A stretch of 10,252 nt of DNA, taken from assembly GCA_902782655.1 (NCBI GenBank), contig CACZNY010000218.1, forward strand, positions 1 through 10,252, in the 5' to 3' direction. Shown here piece after piece: positions 1-7,602 of the stretch. This DNA comes from an uncultured Lachnospiraceae bacterium (lineage in GTDB: Bacteria > Bacillota > Clostridia > Lachnospirales > Lachnospiraceae). The translations under genes were made by a program, and so were the position numbers. The notes under the pieces are model-generated. The model made no database searches and was not told the origin of the DNA. It saw nothing but the letters and a program-made list of their open reading frames with translations. Numbering within the stretch: the first letter of the stretch is position 1; each line of letters opens with the position of its first letter.

Positions 1-53
1 AATACATTACAGAAACACAGATGGTTTTTCAATTGTAAAGGTACATCAGAGGG

Positions 54-80
54 CTGGCATACTACCCACCATCATGCCAG
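54..80. repeat. Inverted repeat, 7-bp arms
   Basis: CTGGCAT (54-60) is matched by ATGCCAG (74-80), a perfect 7-bp inverted repeat around a 13-base loop. No T-run follows on either strand, so it is not a standard terminator. It lies in gene-poor sequence just left of the tRNA-like segment and could be part of the end of a mobile element or a chance hairpin. No protein-coding gene is convincing in 1-201. Confidence 0.4.
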
Positions 81-114
81 AAGCCTCTTTCTTATCAGTA
101 TTTTTCGTAAGCAT

Positions 115-139
115 TAGGGTTCGAGCCCCGTTGCGCCCA
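115..139 (+). other. tRNA 3'-end-like segment (possible attachment site or remnant)
   Basis: TTCGAGC (120-126) fits a tRNA T-loop. It is flanked by a partial T-stem (TAGGG 115-119 with CCCGT 127-131; only three of five pairs form). The next seven bases, TGCGCCC (132-138), and an A (139) would suit the 3' half of an acceptor stem plus discriminator base. The 5' partner GGGCGCA and the D and anticodon arms are absent from the preceding 114 bases, so this is not an intact tRNA. A plus-strand terminator follows nine bases later, the usual layout after a tRNA gene. Integrative elements often leave only the 3' end of a tRNA at one junction, which would explain the pattern. No integrase is visible, so this reading is inference. 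Confidence 0.35.
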
Positions 140-147
140 TATTTTAC

Positions 148-181
148 AAGACCGCAGACACAGATGTTTGCGGTCTTTTTT
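148..181 (+). terminator. Rho-independent terminator, plus strand
   Basis: AAGACCGCA (148-156) pairs perfectly with TGCGGTCTT (169-177). The helix continues inward through a G-T wobble and ACA/TGT to a CAGA tetraloop, giving 13 stacked pairs. On the plus strand it runs into TTTTTT (176-181), as an intrinsic terminator requires. On the minus strand the hairpin is followed by GTAAAAT, not a U-tract. It may therefore only stabilise the 3' end of the minus-strand operon, whose last stop codon is about 24 bases away. No intact plus-strand gene precedes it; the tRNA-like segment is the only candidate. Confidence 0.75.
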
Positions 182-201
182 CAGCCCGTTTGCCCTTTCG
201 C

Positions 202-2970
202 TCAATTCGGGGCCAGCCTGCCTTCTATGCTGCAGATCCCATCATTATACCGAAAGGACAGGGTCTGACACGCGTTCCTTGTCAGGGCAGCCGAAACAGC
301 ATCCCCGTTTTCCAAAGGATCCCTGTCTTCTCCCGGATAGGTGATTTTCATATTCACAATGCCGTCACCGGCTTCACTGTATTCAAATATAAGCCGGAGC
401 TCATCTCTTCTTTTAAGCATCGGCAGGACGGTTTGGATACAAAGCTCCTCTATCACGGTGAACATCCTGTTCATCAGTCTTCTTCCGATCATATACCGCA
501 GACCGAACTGCTCAAGCTCCGAAAGGAGTCCGTAGGAATTGAAGCCGCTCTTTTTGATAACCGCTTCAAACACCCGCAGACGGTTCAGGAACTGTCGTGT
601 CCTGTCTCTTATGGGAGCATCGAAAATCTCATCCGGAGTCCCCTCCTCATAGATGATCCCCTCATCCATGTAGAATACCCGGCTGGACACGTCCCGGGCG
701 AAACGCATTTCATGCGTGACGATCAGCATCGTCATCCCGTCCCCTGCGAGCTTGCGGATCACGGACAGTACCTCGCTCACCATAGTGGGATCAAGAGCCG
801 AAGTAGGTTCATCAAAGAGGATGATCCTGGGATCCATTGCCACAGCGCGGATTATCGCTACCCTTTGCTGCTGTCCTCCCGAAAGATTCTCAGGAAGGCT
901 GAACGCCTTGTCGGACAGTCCTACCATGTGCAGGAGCGCCATCCCCCGCTCACAGGCCTCCCGCCGGCTTCGCTTAAGCAGCTTCGTCTGGGCAAGCATA
1001 AGGTTTTCTATGATAGTAAGATGGGAAAACAGGTTGAAGGACTGGAAAACCATCCCGATCTGCTGCCTCATCAGATTCACATTGTAGCCCTTTTTGCAGG
1101 TATTCTCCCCCTTGAAAAATATGGTTCCGCCATCCGCTTTCTCGAGATGGTTCATCAGATATAAAAGAGTGCTCTTCCCCGTCCCCGACGGTCCTATGAT
1201 AGAGACGACATCTCCCCTTTGGATCTCACAGTTCAGATCTTTAACGGGTGTCAGATCCCCAAAGCTCTTCCTAAGATGCTCGACCTTTATAAGCGGCTCA
1301 TCCCTGTCATCATCTTCCGCGCTCCCTGCCGGACTGTATACCTCATCATATTCCGAATCAAAAGCCTGTACCGTCTTTCTGATCTCCTTATCCACGGACC
1401 GCTGTACGGGAGATATCCTCTCTTCAAGCCTCTTTAGAAGCAGTACCAGTACACTGCAAAGGATAAAATAGACCACGGAGGTAAAAAACAGGGGGAAGAA
1501 TGCATCGTAGGTTCTGGAGCGGATGATGTCCGATGCCTTGGTAAGATCGATAACGGAGATATACCCGGCGACAGCCGTCATCTTTACGGTGGCGATAAAC
1601 TGTCCGCTGTACGCAGGAAGCAGATGGATCAATGCCTGAGGCCAGATCACATACCGAAATGTCTGTATCCTGCCAAAACCCAGGGCCGTTGCCGCTTTGG
1701 CCTGCCCGGAGGGAACCGCATTGATCCCGCCCCGGAATATTTCAGAGCAGTAGGCCGAGAATTCGATGGAAAATGCTATCACACATACCCAGAAGGCTTC
1801 CATCCCGCTGTTTCGAAAAACTATATAATTAAGCACAAGCAGCAGCACGACAACGGGGATCGATCTGAAGGTTCTTATATAAAGACCGGCAAATGCGCTC
1901 AGGAAGGGATTTTTCCGCGCACGTAAAAAACAGATCACCGCGCCGAGGATCGTACCGAGTATGCCTGCGATCACGGATAATACTATGGTGATTCCAAGCC
2001 CTGAGAGCAGGATCTTATATCTGTCCTCCGTAATAAATGTTCTCCGGATGCTGTCCTGCATATTTTTTCCGAAAAGGTAAGCCTTCGGAACCACCTTTCG
2101 TGAATTCTCCTGTCTGACGTACAGATAGTATTCATCCTTCAGAAGAGGTTCGGTGATACAGATGCTCTGAAGCCTCTCTTCCGTAGACGCGACCGTATCT
2201 GCGCATATATCATAGGTTCCTGCTGCAAGTCCCGCGAGCTCTGCAGAAAAAGATACGACTTCAAATTTCGGGATATAGCCTTCCCTGGCGCAGAAGCCGT
2301 TTGCGATCTCCACAAACTCGCCGGTAAGCGTTTCACCCTGATAGAATGTCATAGGCGTCCAAAGTCCGCCTGTGACGATCCTCAGCTCACCCTTCTCCCC
2401 GGAGAAGGTATACCGATCCATTACATCTCCGTCACGCTCAGGATCCTCCCACTTTCGGCGCAATGCATCATATTCCCCGCTTTCCTTAAGCTCCCTGAGA
2501 TAGCGGTTCAGCTCATCACAAAGGATCTCCCCCTTCTCACTCTTCTGCGTTCCAAACCCTACATCGACAAGAGCAAAGGGTTCTTCGACCATGGCAAGAT
2601 CCGGATGTGTCGACTTAAGTGCCTGACGTTCACTTAAAAAGCCGACTGTCGCCTCCACCTCTCCGGCCTCGAGAGCAGCATACATATCAGCTATATGATT
2701 ATATTGCAGTATTTCCCCCTCCGGAAAACGCTTCCTGATCGCCGTCTCCCACTCGGGCATGCCAAGTGTCCCGAACCTCGTACCGGGTTTTTCAAGATCC
2801 CTCAGAGTGATCGTTGTGACAGGCCACCCGTTTTCATCCACATTGGCTTTTTCATCTGTGACTGTCGTGGTCCCTATAAGCTGCGGCAGGATTAAAACTG
2901 CTGCTATGATCACCGCCAGAAGGATCTCATATCTGATCCCGGGAGCTATTGTCTGTTGTTCTTTTTTCAT
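202..2970 (-). CDS. Single-chain amino-acid ABC transporter: binding domain, permease, ATPase and GHKL-like tail
   Basis: This 922-residue protein contains a complete polar amino-acid importer in one chain. Residues 14-32 form a membrane anchor with no lipobox. Residues 55-178 and 186-290 are the two halves of a SBP_bac_3 substrate-binding domain, in the order C-half then N-half. Residues 305-520 are a HisM/GlnP-type permease with an EAA-type loop around 415-446. Residues 559-800 are a GlnQ-type ATPase with Walker A GPSGTGKS (593-600), Q-loop Q643, signature LSGGQQQ (696-702), Walker B ending D720-E721 and switch H753. Residues 801-922 are an extra tail resembling a degenerate HATPase_c_2 domain. 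The chain presumably works as a homodimer. The ATG at 2970 is chosen because AGAGAGG lies 11 bases upstream and MKKEQQ plus a membrane segment is a natural N-terminus. A TTG at 3018 would add 16 residues without a well-placed ribosome site. The gene starts 58 bases after oppC and is the last of the run. The amino acid carried cannot be told from sequence. Confidence 0.93.
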   Translation of the reverse strand: MKKEQQTIAPGIRYEILLAVIIAAVLILPQLIGTTTVTDEKANVDENGWPVTTITLRDLEKPGTRFGTLGMPEWETAIRKRFPEGEILQYNHIADMYAALEAGEVEATVGFLSERQALKSTHPDLAMVEEPFALVDVGFGTQKSEKGEILCDELNRYLRELKESGEYDALRRKWEDPERDGDVMDRYTFSGEKGELRIVTGGLWTPMTFYQGETLTGEFVEIANGFCAREGYIPKFEVVSFSAELAGLAAGTYDICADTVASTEERLQSICITEPLLKDEYYLYVRQENSRKVVPKAYLFGKNMQDSIRRTFITEDRYKILLSGLGITIVLSVIAGILGTILGAVICFLRARKNPFLSAFAGLYIRTFRSIPVVVLLLVLNYIVFRNSGMEAFWVCVIAFSIEFSAYCSEIFRGGINAVPSGQAKAATALGFGRIQTFRYVIWPQALIHLLPAYSGQFIATVKMTAVAGYISVIDLTKASDIIRSRTYDAFFPLFFTSVVYFILCSVLVLLLKRLEERISPVQRSVDKEIRKTVQAFDSEYDEVYSPAGSAEDDDRDEPLIKVEHLRKSFGDLTPVKDLNCEIQRGDVVSIIGPSGTGKSTLLYLMNHLEKADGGTIFFKGENTCKKGYNVNLMRQQIGMVFQSFNLFSHLTIIENLMLAQTKLLKRSRREACERGMALLHMVGLSDKAFSLPENLSGGQQQRVAIIRAVAMDPRIILFDEPTSALDPTMVSEVLSVIRKLAGDGMTMLIVTHEMRFARDVSSRVFYMDEGIIYEEGTPDEIFDAPIRDRTRQFLNRLRVFEAVIKKSGFNSYGLLSELEQFGLRYMIGRRLMNRMFTVIEELCIQTVLPMLKRRDELRLIFEYSEAGDGIVNMKITYPGEDRDPLENGDAVSAALTRNACQTLSFRYNDGICSIEGRLAPN
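205..570 (-). other. Domain: C-terminal GHKL/HATPase_c_2-like tail of the fused transporter
   Basis: Residues 801-922 follow the ABC ATPase core, where GlnQ-type ATPases normally end. From about 834 the pattern follows anti-sigma-factor-type GHKL ATPases. A helix carries EELCIQ (841-846), where the family usually has EE..xN. Two strands around LRLIFEY and IVNMKITY follow, then DRDPLE (882-887), which matches the usual FDPL segment. Next comes a helix with ALTRNA and a closing hairpin FRYNDG. The metal-coordinating Asn is replaced by Gln and no glycine-rich lid is visible, so nucleotide binding is doubtful. A regulatory or dimerisation role is inferred. The fold call is pattern recognition by eye, not a profile search. 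Confidence 0.5.
2101..2808 (-). other. Domain: permuted SBP_bac_3 substrate-binding region of the fused transporter
   Basis: Residues 55-178 match the usual C-terminal part of family 3 binding proteins: FGTLG, then [20 protein letters not shown], a [10 protein letters not shown] segment, and [20 protein letters not shown], which is typical of the domain's very end. Only after that, at 186-290, comes the usual N-terminal part: [42 protein letters not shown] and a [13 protein letters not shown] strand. The halves are complementary, so together they can form one two-lobed domain in swapped order. It would sit outside the cell between the N-terminal anchor and the first permease helix. Confidence 0.65.
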
Positions 2971-3028
2971 TATGCGCACGACCTCTCTGCTTACGTGATC
3001 ACATGATACAAACGCCAAAAGTACTGAA

Positions 3029-4048
3029 TCAACCTGTACTCTCCTTTAATCCCTCAGCCACCATATGGCAGCCGATCATCAGAAGGATCATGAGAAAAGC
3101 AGGCGGGATCAGCTTGTAGGGATGAAGCAGGACGCTGTCAAAGCCGTCAAAAAGAAGGGTTCCTAAAGAACAGGCGCCGGCAGGCATACCAAGCCCGACA
3201 AAGCTTAAAAAAGCCTCCAGAAACACAGCATCCGGAATGCAAAGCATGATCTGGGTGATAAGCTTTCCTGCAATATTTGGTATGATCTCGCAAAAGATGA
3301 TATAAGCATGACCTGCTCCCATGGTTTTTGCGGCCTGGACAAATTCAAGCTGTTTGACCTTAAGAGTCTCGGCCCTTGCGATAAGACTCATCTGTATCCA
3401 GCCTGAGACCATAAGAGCCAGGATAATGGATCCCATACCGGGTTTCAGTATCAGCATCATAAGGGTTACCACGACAAGTGTAGGGATGCTTCCTGCCACA
3501 TCCACTATCCTCTGCATGAGGATATCAGTCATCCCGCCGAAATATCCGGAGACCACTCCGTAGTTCATGCCTATGAAAAGATTGATCATGGTAGCCAGAA
3601 AAGCTATGCAAAGGGATATGCGAAGCCCCATGAAGCAGCGGGAGAAAAGATCCCGCCCAAACTTGTCCGTGCCAAAGATATAATACGTATCGGTAATGCC
3701 GAGCTCTTCATATTTGTTTCTTACAAGAGCTCCTGACGTCTTATCCATTCTTTCAGAACCATCCAGTATTCCAAAGGATGACAGGACGGGGATCCTTGGT
3801 GCAAGGTCTGAGCGTGTCAGATCCTGTTTATCGTAGCTGTGTCCTGTAAGGTACGGCCCTGCCAGTGCAAGAAGGATAAGGATCATAAGGATGATAACCC
3901 CGGCAACCCCGCTTTTATTTGCGATAAAGCGTTTCAGTGTCTCATATTTCACCCCTCTCACGGCTTCAGCCGATACAGCTTTCCTCATTGAGGCAGGAGC
4001 CGGAACAAAATCCTCCTTCTTCGGAATATAAGCAGCCTCTGATGTCAT
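3029..4048 (-). CDS. oppC: Oligopeptide ABC transporter permease, OppC/DppC family
   Basis: This is the second membrane subunit of the peptide importer, pairing with the OppB-type permease. It has a long cytoplasmic N-terminus, then a first transmembrane segment at about 48-66. An extracellular stretch follows, ending in the family hallmark [13 protein letters not shown] (125-137), then five hydrophobic segments between about 143 and 330. The EAA loop that contacts the ATPases is at about 225-246 (RAETLK...QAAKTMGAG). The start at 4048 is preferred because AGGAGG (4057-4062) lies exactly 8 bases upstream. An upstream ATG at 4075 would give 348 residues but has only a weak AAGG. At 339 residues it is of normal or slightly large size for the family. 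It begins 61 bases after oppB stops, and the fused amino-acid transporter follows. Substrate specificity (oligo- versus dipeptide) is not determined by this subunit. Confidence 0.93.
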   Translation of the reverse strand: MTSEAAYIPKKEDFVPAPASMRKAVSAEAVRGVKYETLKRFIANKSGVAGVIILMILILLALAGPYLTGHSYDKQDLTRSDLAPRIPVLSSFGILDGSERMDKTSGALVRNKYEELGITDTYYIFGTDKFGRDLFSRCFMGLRISLCIAFLATMINLFIGMNYGVVSGYFGGMTDILMQRIVDVAGSIPTLVVVTLMMLILKPGMGSIILALMVSGWIQMSLIARAETLKVKQLEFVQAAKTMGAGHAYIIFCEIIPNIAGKLITQIMLCIPDAVFLEAFLSFVGLGMPAGACSLGTLLFDGFDSVLLHPYKLIPPAFLMILLMIGCHMVAEGLKESTG

Positions 4049-4056
4049 ATCCTTTG

Positions 4057-4062
4057 CCTCCT
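4057..4062 (-). promoter_or_regulatory. Ribosome binding site that sets the oppC start
   Basis: The minus strand reads AGGAGG here, 8 bases before the ATG at 4048. This argues for 4048 over the longer in-frame ATG at 4075. Confidence 0.75.
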
Positions 4063-4109
4063 CATCGTATGTCATAAAGGGGTACCTTCTGCCTTGTCTG
4101 CTTCAGGCT

Positions 4110-5045
4110 TCATCTCTCAGTGCCTCCAAGACGTACTCTCGGATCGATGATGCAGTACAATATATCAAGGATCAGCATCACCGCTATATACAATGCCGAA
4201 TACACAAAGCTCAGGGCAAGCACTACACTGAAGTCATTGACGGATATAGCCATTGTGAGCAGACCTCCTACTCCCGGGATCGAAAACATCTGCTCGATCA
4301 CAAGAGATCCAGTGAGGAGCCCTACCAGAAGGCCTGCCATCACAGTCAATACCGGCATCAGTGAATTCCTCAATACGTATTTAAGTATTATGGTACGGTT
4401 TGAAAGTCCCTGGCATCTGGCAAAAAGCACATAATCCGATCTCATCACCTCGCCTGCTTCAGACCGGGAAAACCTTGCAACGACCGCCATGACCGATAGA
4501 CTCATGGCCATGACAGGCATTACGGATGATATCACAGGTGATCTGAAATCATATAACAGAGGAAGAAGCCCGCTCCTGTAGCCCAGATAATCGGAAAAAA
4601 TCATTGCAAAAATATAGGAAGGTATGGCAATACCAAGAAGCGTTATCACGTTGTATATCAGATTTAACGGTTTGGTTCTGAAAAAAGCCGTTAAAAAACC
4701 GAGGATAAGACCTGCAAGCGTCCCGAAGATCATAGCTGAAATTCCTATCATCACTGTGACAGGGAAACGGTTTTTTATAAGCTTCGTTACCGGGGTATTG
4801 GGTGAAAGGGCATAGCTGACACCCAGATCGCCTCTTACCATATTCCCCGCATAACGGATAAACTGCTCCGCAACCGGCCTGTCCAGGCCGTACTTTTCAT
4901 AAAGCTTTGCCACCTGCTCAGCTGAAAGCTTCTCATCATTGAAGGGTGACCCCGGCATCATCTGAAGAAGCAGAAAAAGGATGATAAGTATCACAAAAAG
5001 CGTTACTAAAGAGATAATGACTCTTTTGCCTATATACCGCGCCAT
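4110..5045 (-). CDS. oppB: Oligopeptide ABC transporter permease, OppB/DppB family
   Basis: This is the first membrane subunit of the peptide importer. The 311-residue length is typical for OppB/DppB. The first transmembrane segment is at about 9-29, followed by the extracellular PGSPF...YGLDRP region characteristic of the family. Further membrane segments lie at about 98-121, 130-151, 172-190, 232-254 and 276-300. The coupling loop RFSRSEAGEVMRSDYVLFA runs from 191 and continues to GLS at 215, matching the family's EAA motif. The ATG at 5045 shares one base with the oppA stop codon (TAATG), implying translational coupling. OppB with OppC forms the pore for peptides delivered by the OppA lipoprotein. 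Confidence 0.95.
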   Translation of the reverse strand: MARYIGKRVIISLVTLFVILIILFLLLQMMPGSPFNDEKLSAEQVAKLYEKYGLDRPVAEQFIRYAGNMVRGDLGVSYALSPNTPVTKLIKNRFPVTVMIGISAMIFGTLAGLILGFLTAFFRTKPLNLIYNVITLLGIAIPSYIFAMIFSDYLGYRSGLLPLLYDFRSPVISSVMPVMAMSLSVMAVVARFSRSEAGEVMRSDYVLFARCQGLSNRTIILKYVLRNSLMPVLTVMAGLLVGLLTGSLVIEQMFSIPGVGGLLTMAISVNDFSVVLALSFVYSALYIAVMLILDILYCIIDPRVRLGGTER

Positions 5046-6661
5046 TATTCAGCCTCCTTTGCCAGCTCACCGGCCATACAAAGTCCAATCGGATCATAAT
5101 AAAAGTTTATTACCCCTTTATGAACGAGAAAGGTGTTTCCTTCTGTATAGATGGGGATCATTCCCGCATCCTCCATTATCATATCCTCCGCCTCATGCAT
5201 CAGGCTGTCACGTATGACGGGATCCATGACACATTCCGAGCTCTGTATCCTTTGAAAGAGAGCATCATATTGCGGATCATAGTATCCTGATCCGCCTGTG
5301 GAAAGAAAAAGTGCAAGAAATGACGTGGGATCAATATAATCCGCTATCCATCCGGAAAAAGAAAGCTCAAAGTTACCGGTGGACTGGAGTCTGATATACT
5401 CTTTGAACGGTACGGGCTTAAGCTTTATATCAAGCCCCGGGAGAGTGTCCATCATCTGCGCTGCCGTAGCTTCAGCTACATTGCTCCGGTTGCCTGAATA
5501 CAGGTACTCCAGTGAAAAGCCTGAAATCCCAAGCTCCCTAAGCCCCTTTTCCCAGAGCATTTTTGCCTCCTCCGGATCATTACCCAAAAGCTCCTTATAC
5601 CGTTCCTTGTCAGCTTCAAAATCATTCCCGCCGGTTTCCTTATAGAACCCCTGTGGGATCAGGGAATAAACAGGTGAAGCCCCGGCTCCTAAAACATTAT
5701 CAGTAATACTTTTCCTGTCAATGCTTTTTGAAAGAGCCATCCTGATATTTTTGTTTTTTAGCTCCGGGCATTTCTGCTGATTTAAGAAAATAAAGTAGCT
5801 GGAAGCCTTCGGAAACACCTGAAGCTCAGGATCACCTTCCGCAAGCTGCATATAGTCTCCGTTGACGGGAGTCACGTCCATATCTCCCGTCCGGTAACAC
5901 ATAATGGCCTGCTGAACGTTTGTCACCACCTGAAGAGTCACACCTTTAAGACTGATCTTTTCAGCATCCGTATAATATGGATTCGGAACATAGTGTATCT
6001 GCTTGGCTATCGGCTCATACCTGTCCATTATATAGGGTCCGCTGTACAGTACCGTATCGGCGCTGCTTGCGTAATCATTTCCCACCGCACTGAAAAAATC
6101 CCTGCTGCACGGGGCAAAGTTGCACTTCGTTAAAAGAGAGCAAAAGAAAGCACATGGAGCTTCAAGCTCAATAACAAGAGTTTTATCATCTGAAGCGTAT
6201 ACCCCCAGACTGCTCACCGGCATCTCGCCGCGTGTTACGGCACCTGCATTCTTTATCGTGCAGCTTTCCGTCAGAAGATACACCGCGTTGCTGCCGGTAT
6301 CGGGATCAGCGAGCCTCTGGATCCCAAAGACAAAATCATCTGCGGTCATAGGACTGCCGTCACTCCACTTAAGCCCCTCCTTCAGATGGAAGGTATACGT
6401 ACAGCCGTCTTCAGAAAGCTCATAGCTTTCGGCAAGACAGGGGATCAGCTCTCCGTTCCTGTCATACTCGTAAAGCTTTCCTGTACAAAAGGCAAGAGCC
6501 GTAGCGGAAGCACTATCATAGCAAAGCTGCGGATCAGCAGTAGCAGGGGACTGGATAATGGCAATATTAAGCTCCTCTTTTTCATCCGGTAAGCTTCCGC
6601 ATGAGCAAAAAAGAAACACAGCGATAACGATCATGGATATAAGAAAGCTCCCTCTTCTCAT
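5045..6661 (-). CDS. oppA: Oligopeptide-binding lipoprotein, SBP family 5 (OppA/DppA)
   Basis: This 538-residue protein is the extracellular peptide receptor of the importer. A basic start (MRRG) and hydrophobic stretch lead to C21, the likely lipidation site; the lipobox FCSC is slightly atypical because F replaces L at -3. The SBP_bac_5 signature lies at about 77-120: LAESYELSEDG, YTFHLKEGLKWSDG and TADDFVFG. Later family segments include SGPYIM and an NKNIRMALSKSIDR motif. The start at 6661 is set by GGAGG 8 bases upstream and by an ATGA overlap with the oppF stop codon. A GTG at 6676 would place that ribosome site inside the gene. The mature part has 13 further cysteines, four of them close together near residues 170-190, which is unusual for an exported binding protein. 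Length and family fit peptides, but nickel, heme or sugar-oligomer binders in the same family cannot be excluded. Confidence 0.93.
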   Translation of the reverse strand: MRRGSFLISMIVIAVFLFCSCGSLPDEKEELNIAIIQSPATADPQLCYDSASATALAFCTGKLYEYDRNGELIPCLAESYELSEDGCTYTFHLKEGLKWSDGSPMTADDFVFGIQRLADPDTGSNAVYLLTESCTIKNAGAVTRGEMPVSSLGVYASDDKTLVIELEAPCAFFCSLLTKCNFAPCSRDFFSAVGNDYASSADTVLYSGPYIMDRYEPIAKQIHYVPNPYYTDAEKISLKGVTLQVVTNVQQAIMCYRTGDMDVTPVNGDYMQLAEGDPELQVFPKASSYFIFLNQQKCPELKNKNIRMALSKSIDRKSITDNVLGAGASPVYSLIPQGFYKETGGNDFEADKERYKELLGNDPEEAKMLWEKGLRELGISGFSLEYLYSGNRSNVAEATAAQMMDTLPGLDIKLKPVPFKEYIRLQSTGNFELSFSGWIADYIDPTSFLALFLSTGGSGYYDPQYDALFQRIQSSECVMDPVIRDSLMHEAEDMIMEDAGMIPIYTEGNTFLVHKGVINFYYDPIGLCMAGELAKEAE

Positions 6662-7602
6662 TTTTCTTTCCTCCACTGGTCATATTCACTGTCAGTACAC
6701 CAGACTTTATGTGTCGGTGTGATCACATGCCAGTCTCCGATCCCGTAATCAATCCCGTAGGAAGCCCTGTCATAGGCTTTTTCTCCGGCAGTCTGGAGCA
6801 CAGGGTTAAGTCTTGGTATCGCGTCAAGAAGCCCTATTGTATAAGGGTGTACCGGATCATCAAAGATCTCATCAGGGGTGCCTGTCTCAAGAAGATAGCC
6901 CAGATGCAGCACACCGATCCTGTCCGACAGAAAGCGTACCATTGAAAGGTCATGGGAAATAAAGAGAAAAGACATTCCCGTCTCCTTCTTGATGGAATAA
7001 AGGAGATTTACGATCTGCGCCTGAACGGATGCATCAAGCGCCGCAATGCATTCATCAGCGATTATGAGCCTGGGATCTGCTACAAGGGCTCTTGCAATGC
7101 CTATCCTCTGTCTCTGTCCTCCGGAGAAGTCCTTCGGATACCGGTTCATATATTCCACCGGGATACCGACCTTCTCAAGGATATCCGAAACGGTCTTATT
7201 CTGCTCCTCCCTGCTTTTTGCGGTCTTCTGCAGTACAAGAGCCTCCCTTATTATCTCGCCAACCTGTTTTCTGGGATTAAGTGAGGACATGGGATCCTGA
7301 AAGATCATCCTGATGCCCTTCGCCTTCTCCTTAAACTCCGCCCGGCTTCTTACAGAGGTAAGCTCTGCCCCGTCAAAAACTATGCTTCCGCTGCTTGGCC
7401 TGTTCAGCCCTATAATGCATTTTCCTATAGTGGATTTGCCGCTTCCCGATTCTCCTACAAGCCCGAAGGTTTCACCCTCATGTATCTGAAAGCTTACATG
7501 CTCACAGGCGCGTACCCTGCTCCTCCTGCTGTCAAAAAACATGCAAAGATCCTCTACAGAAAGAAGGACATTTTCGTTTCTTGGAATCTCAGTTCCTTGC
7601 AT
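6658..7602 (-). CDS. oppF: Oligopeptide ABC transporter ATPase, OppF/DppF family
   Basis: This is the second ATPase of the peptide importer, working as a heterodimer with the OppD-type subunit. Counting from the GTG at 7611, the motifs are Walker A GESGSGKS (53-60), Q-loop Q105 in FQDPMSSLNP, signature FSGGQRQ (162-168), Walker B LIIADE (182-187) and switch H220. The Walker B/D-loop reads DECIAALD, not the commoner DEPTSALD; the catalytic Asp and Glu are kept. The C-terminal VHPYTIGLL segment (254-262) is the hallmark of peptide-type ATPases, and the tail ends IGDWHVITPTHKVWC. The ATG at 7602 is chosen because AAGG lies 8 bases before it; GTG at 7611 would add three residues. The start overlaps the oppD stop by 14 bases. 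Confidence 0.95.
   Translation of the reverse strand: MQGTEIPRNENVLLSVEDLCMFFDSRRSRVRACEHVSFQIHEGETFGLVGESGSGKSTIGKCIIGLNRPSSGSIVFDGAELTSVRSRAEFKEKAKGIRMIFQDPMSSLNPRKQVGEIIREALVLQKTAKSREEQNKTVSDILEKVGIPVEYMNRYPKDFSGGQRQRIGIARALVADPRLIIADECIAALDASVQAQIVNLLYSIKKETGMSFLFISHDLSMVRFLSDRIGVLHLGYLLETGTPDEIFDDPVHPYTIGLLDAIPRLNPVLQTAGEKAYDRASYGIDYGIGDWHVITPTHKVWCTDSEYDQWRKEK
6670..6674 (-). promoter_or_regulatory. Ribosome binding site that sets the oppA start
   Basis: GGAGG on the minus strand lies 8 bases before the ATG at 6661, inside the 3' end of oppF. Together with the ATGA stop/start overlap it supports coupled translation of oppA with oppF. Confidence 0.75.

Noticed and set aside
46..114. Short minus-strand frame of 22 codons
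   Set aside because: It is too short, has no clear ribosome site or homology, and spans the 7-bp inverted repeat.
115..139. Intact tRNA gene
   Set aside because: Only the T-arm and acceptor 3' strand can be placed. The T-stem has two mismatches, and no GGGCGCA acceptor partner, D-arm or anticodon arm is found upstream.
190..1164. Long plus-strand open frame of 324 codons
   Set aside because: It lies entirely opposite the ATPase and tail of the fused transporter, whose motifs are unmistakable. Its product is His/Pro-rich with no recognisable domain, as expected of an antisense shadow.
2971..3018. TTG-initiated extension of the fused transporter by 16 residues
   Set aside because: The nearest good ribosome site is over 20 bases from the TTG, and the extension precedes a typical lysine-rich N-terminus. 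The ATG at 2970 is preferred.
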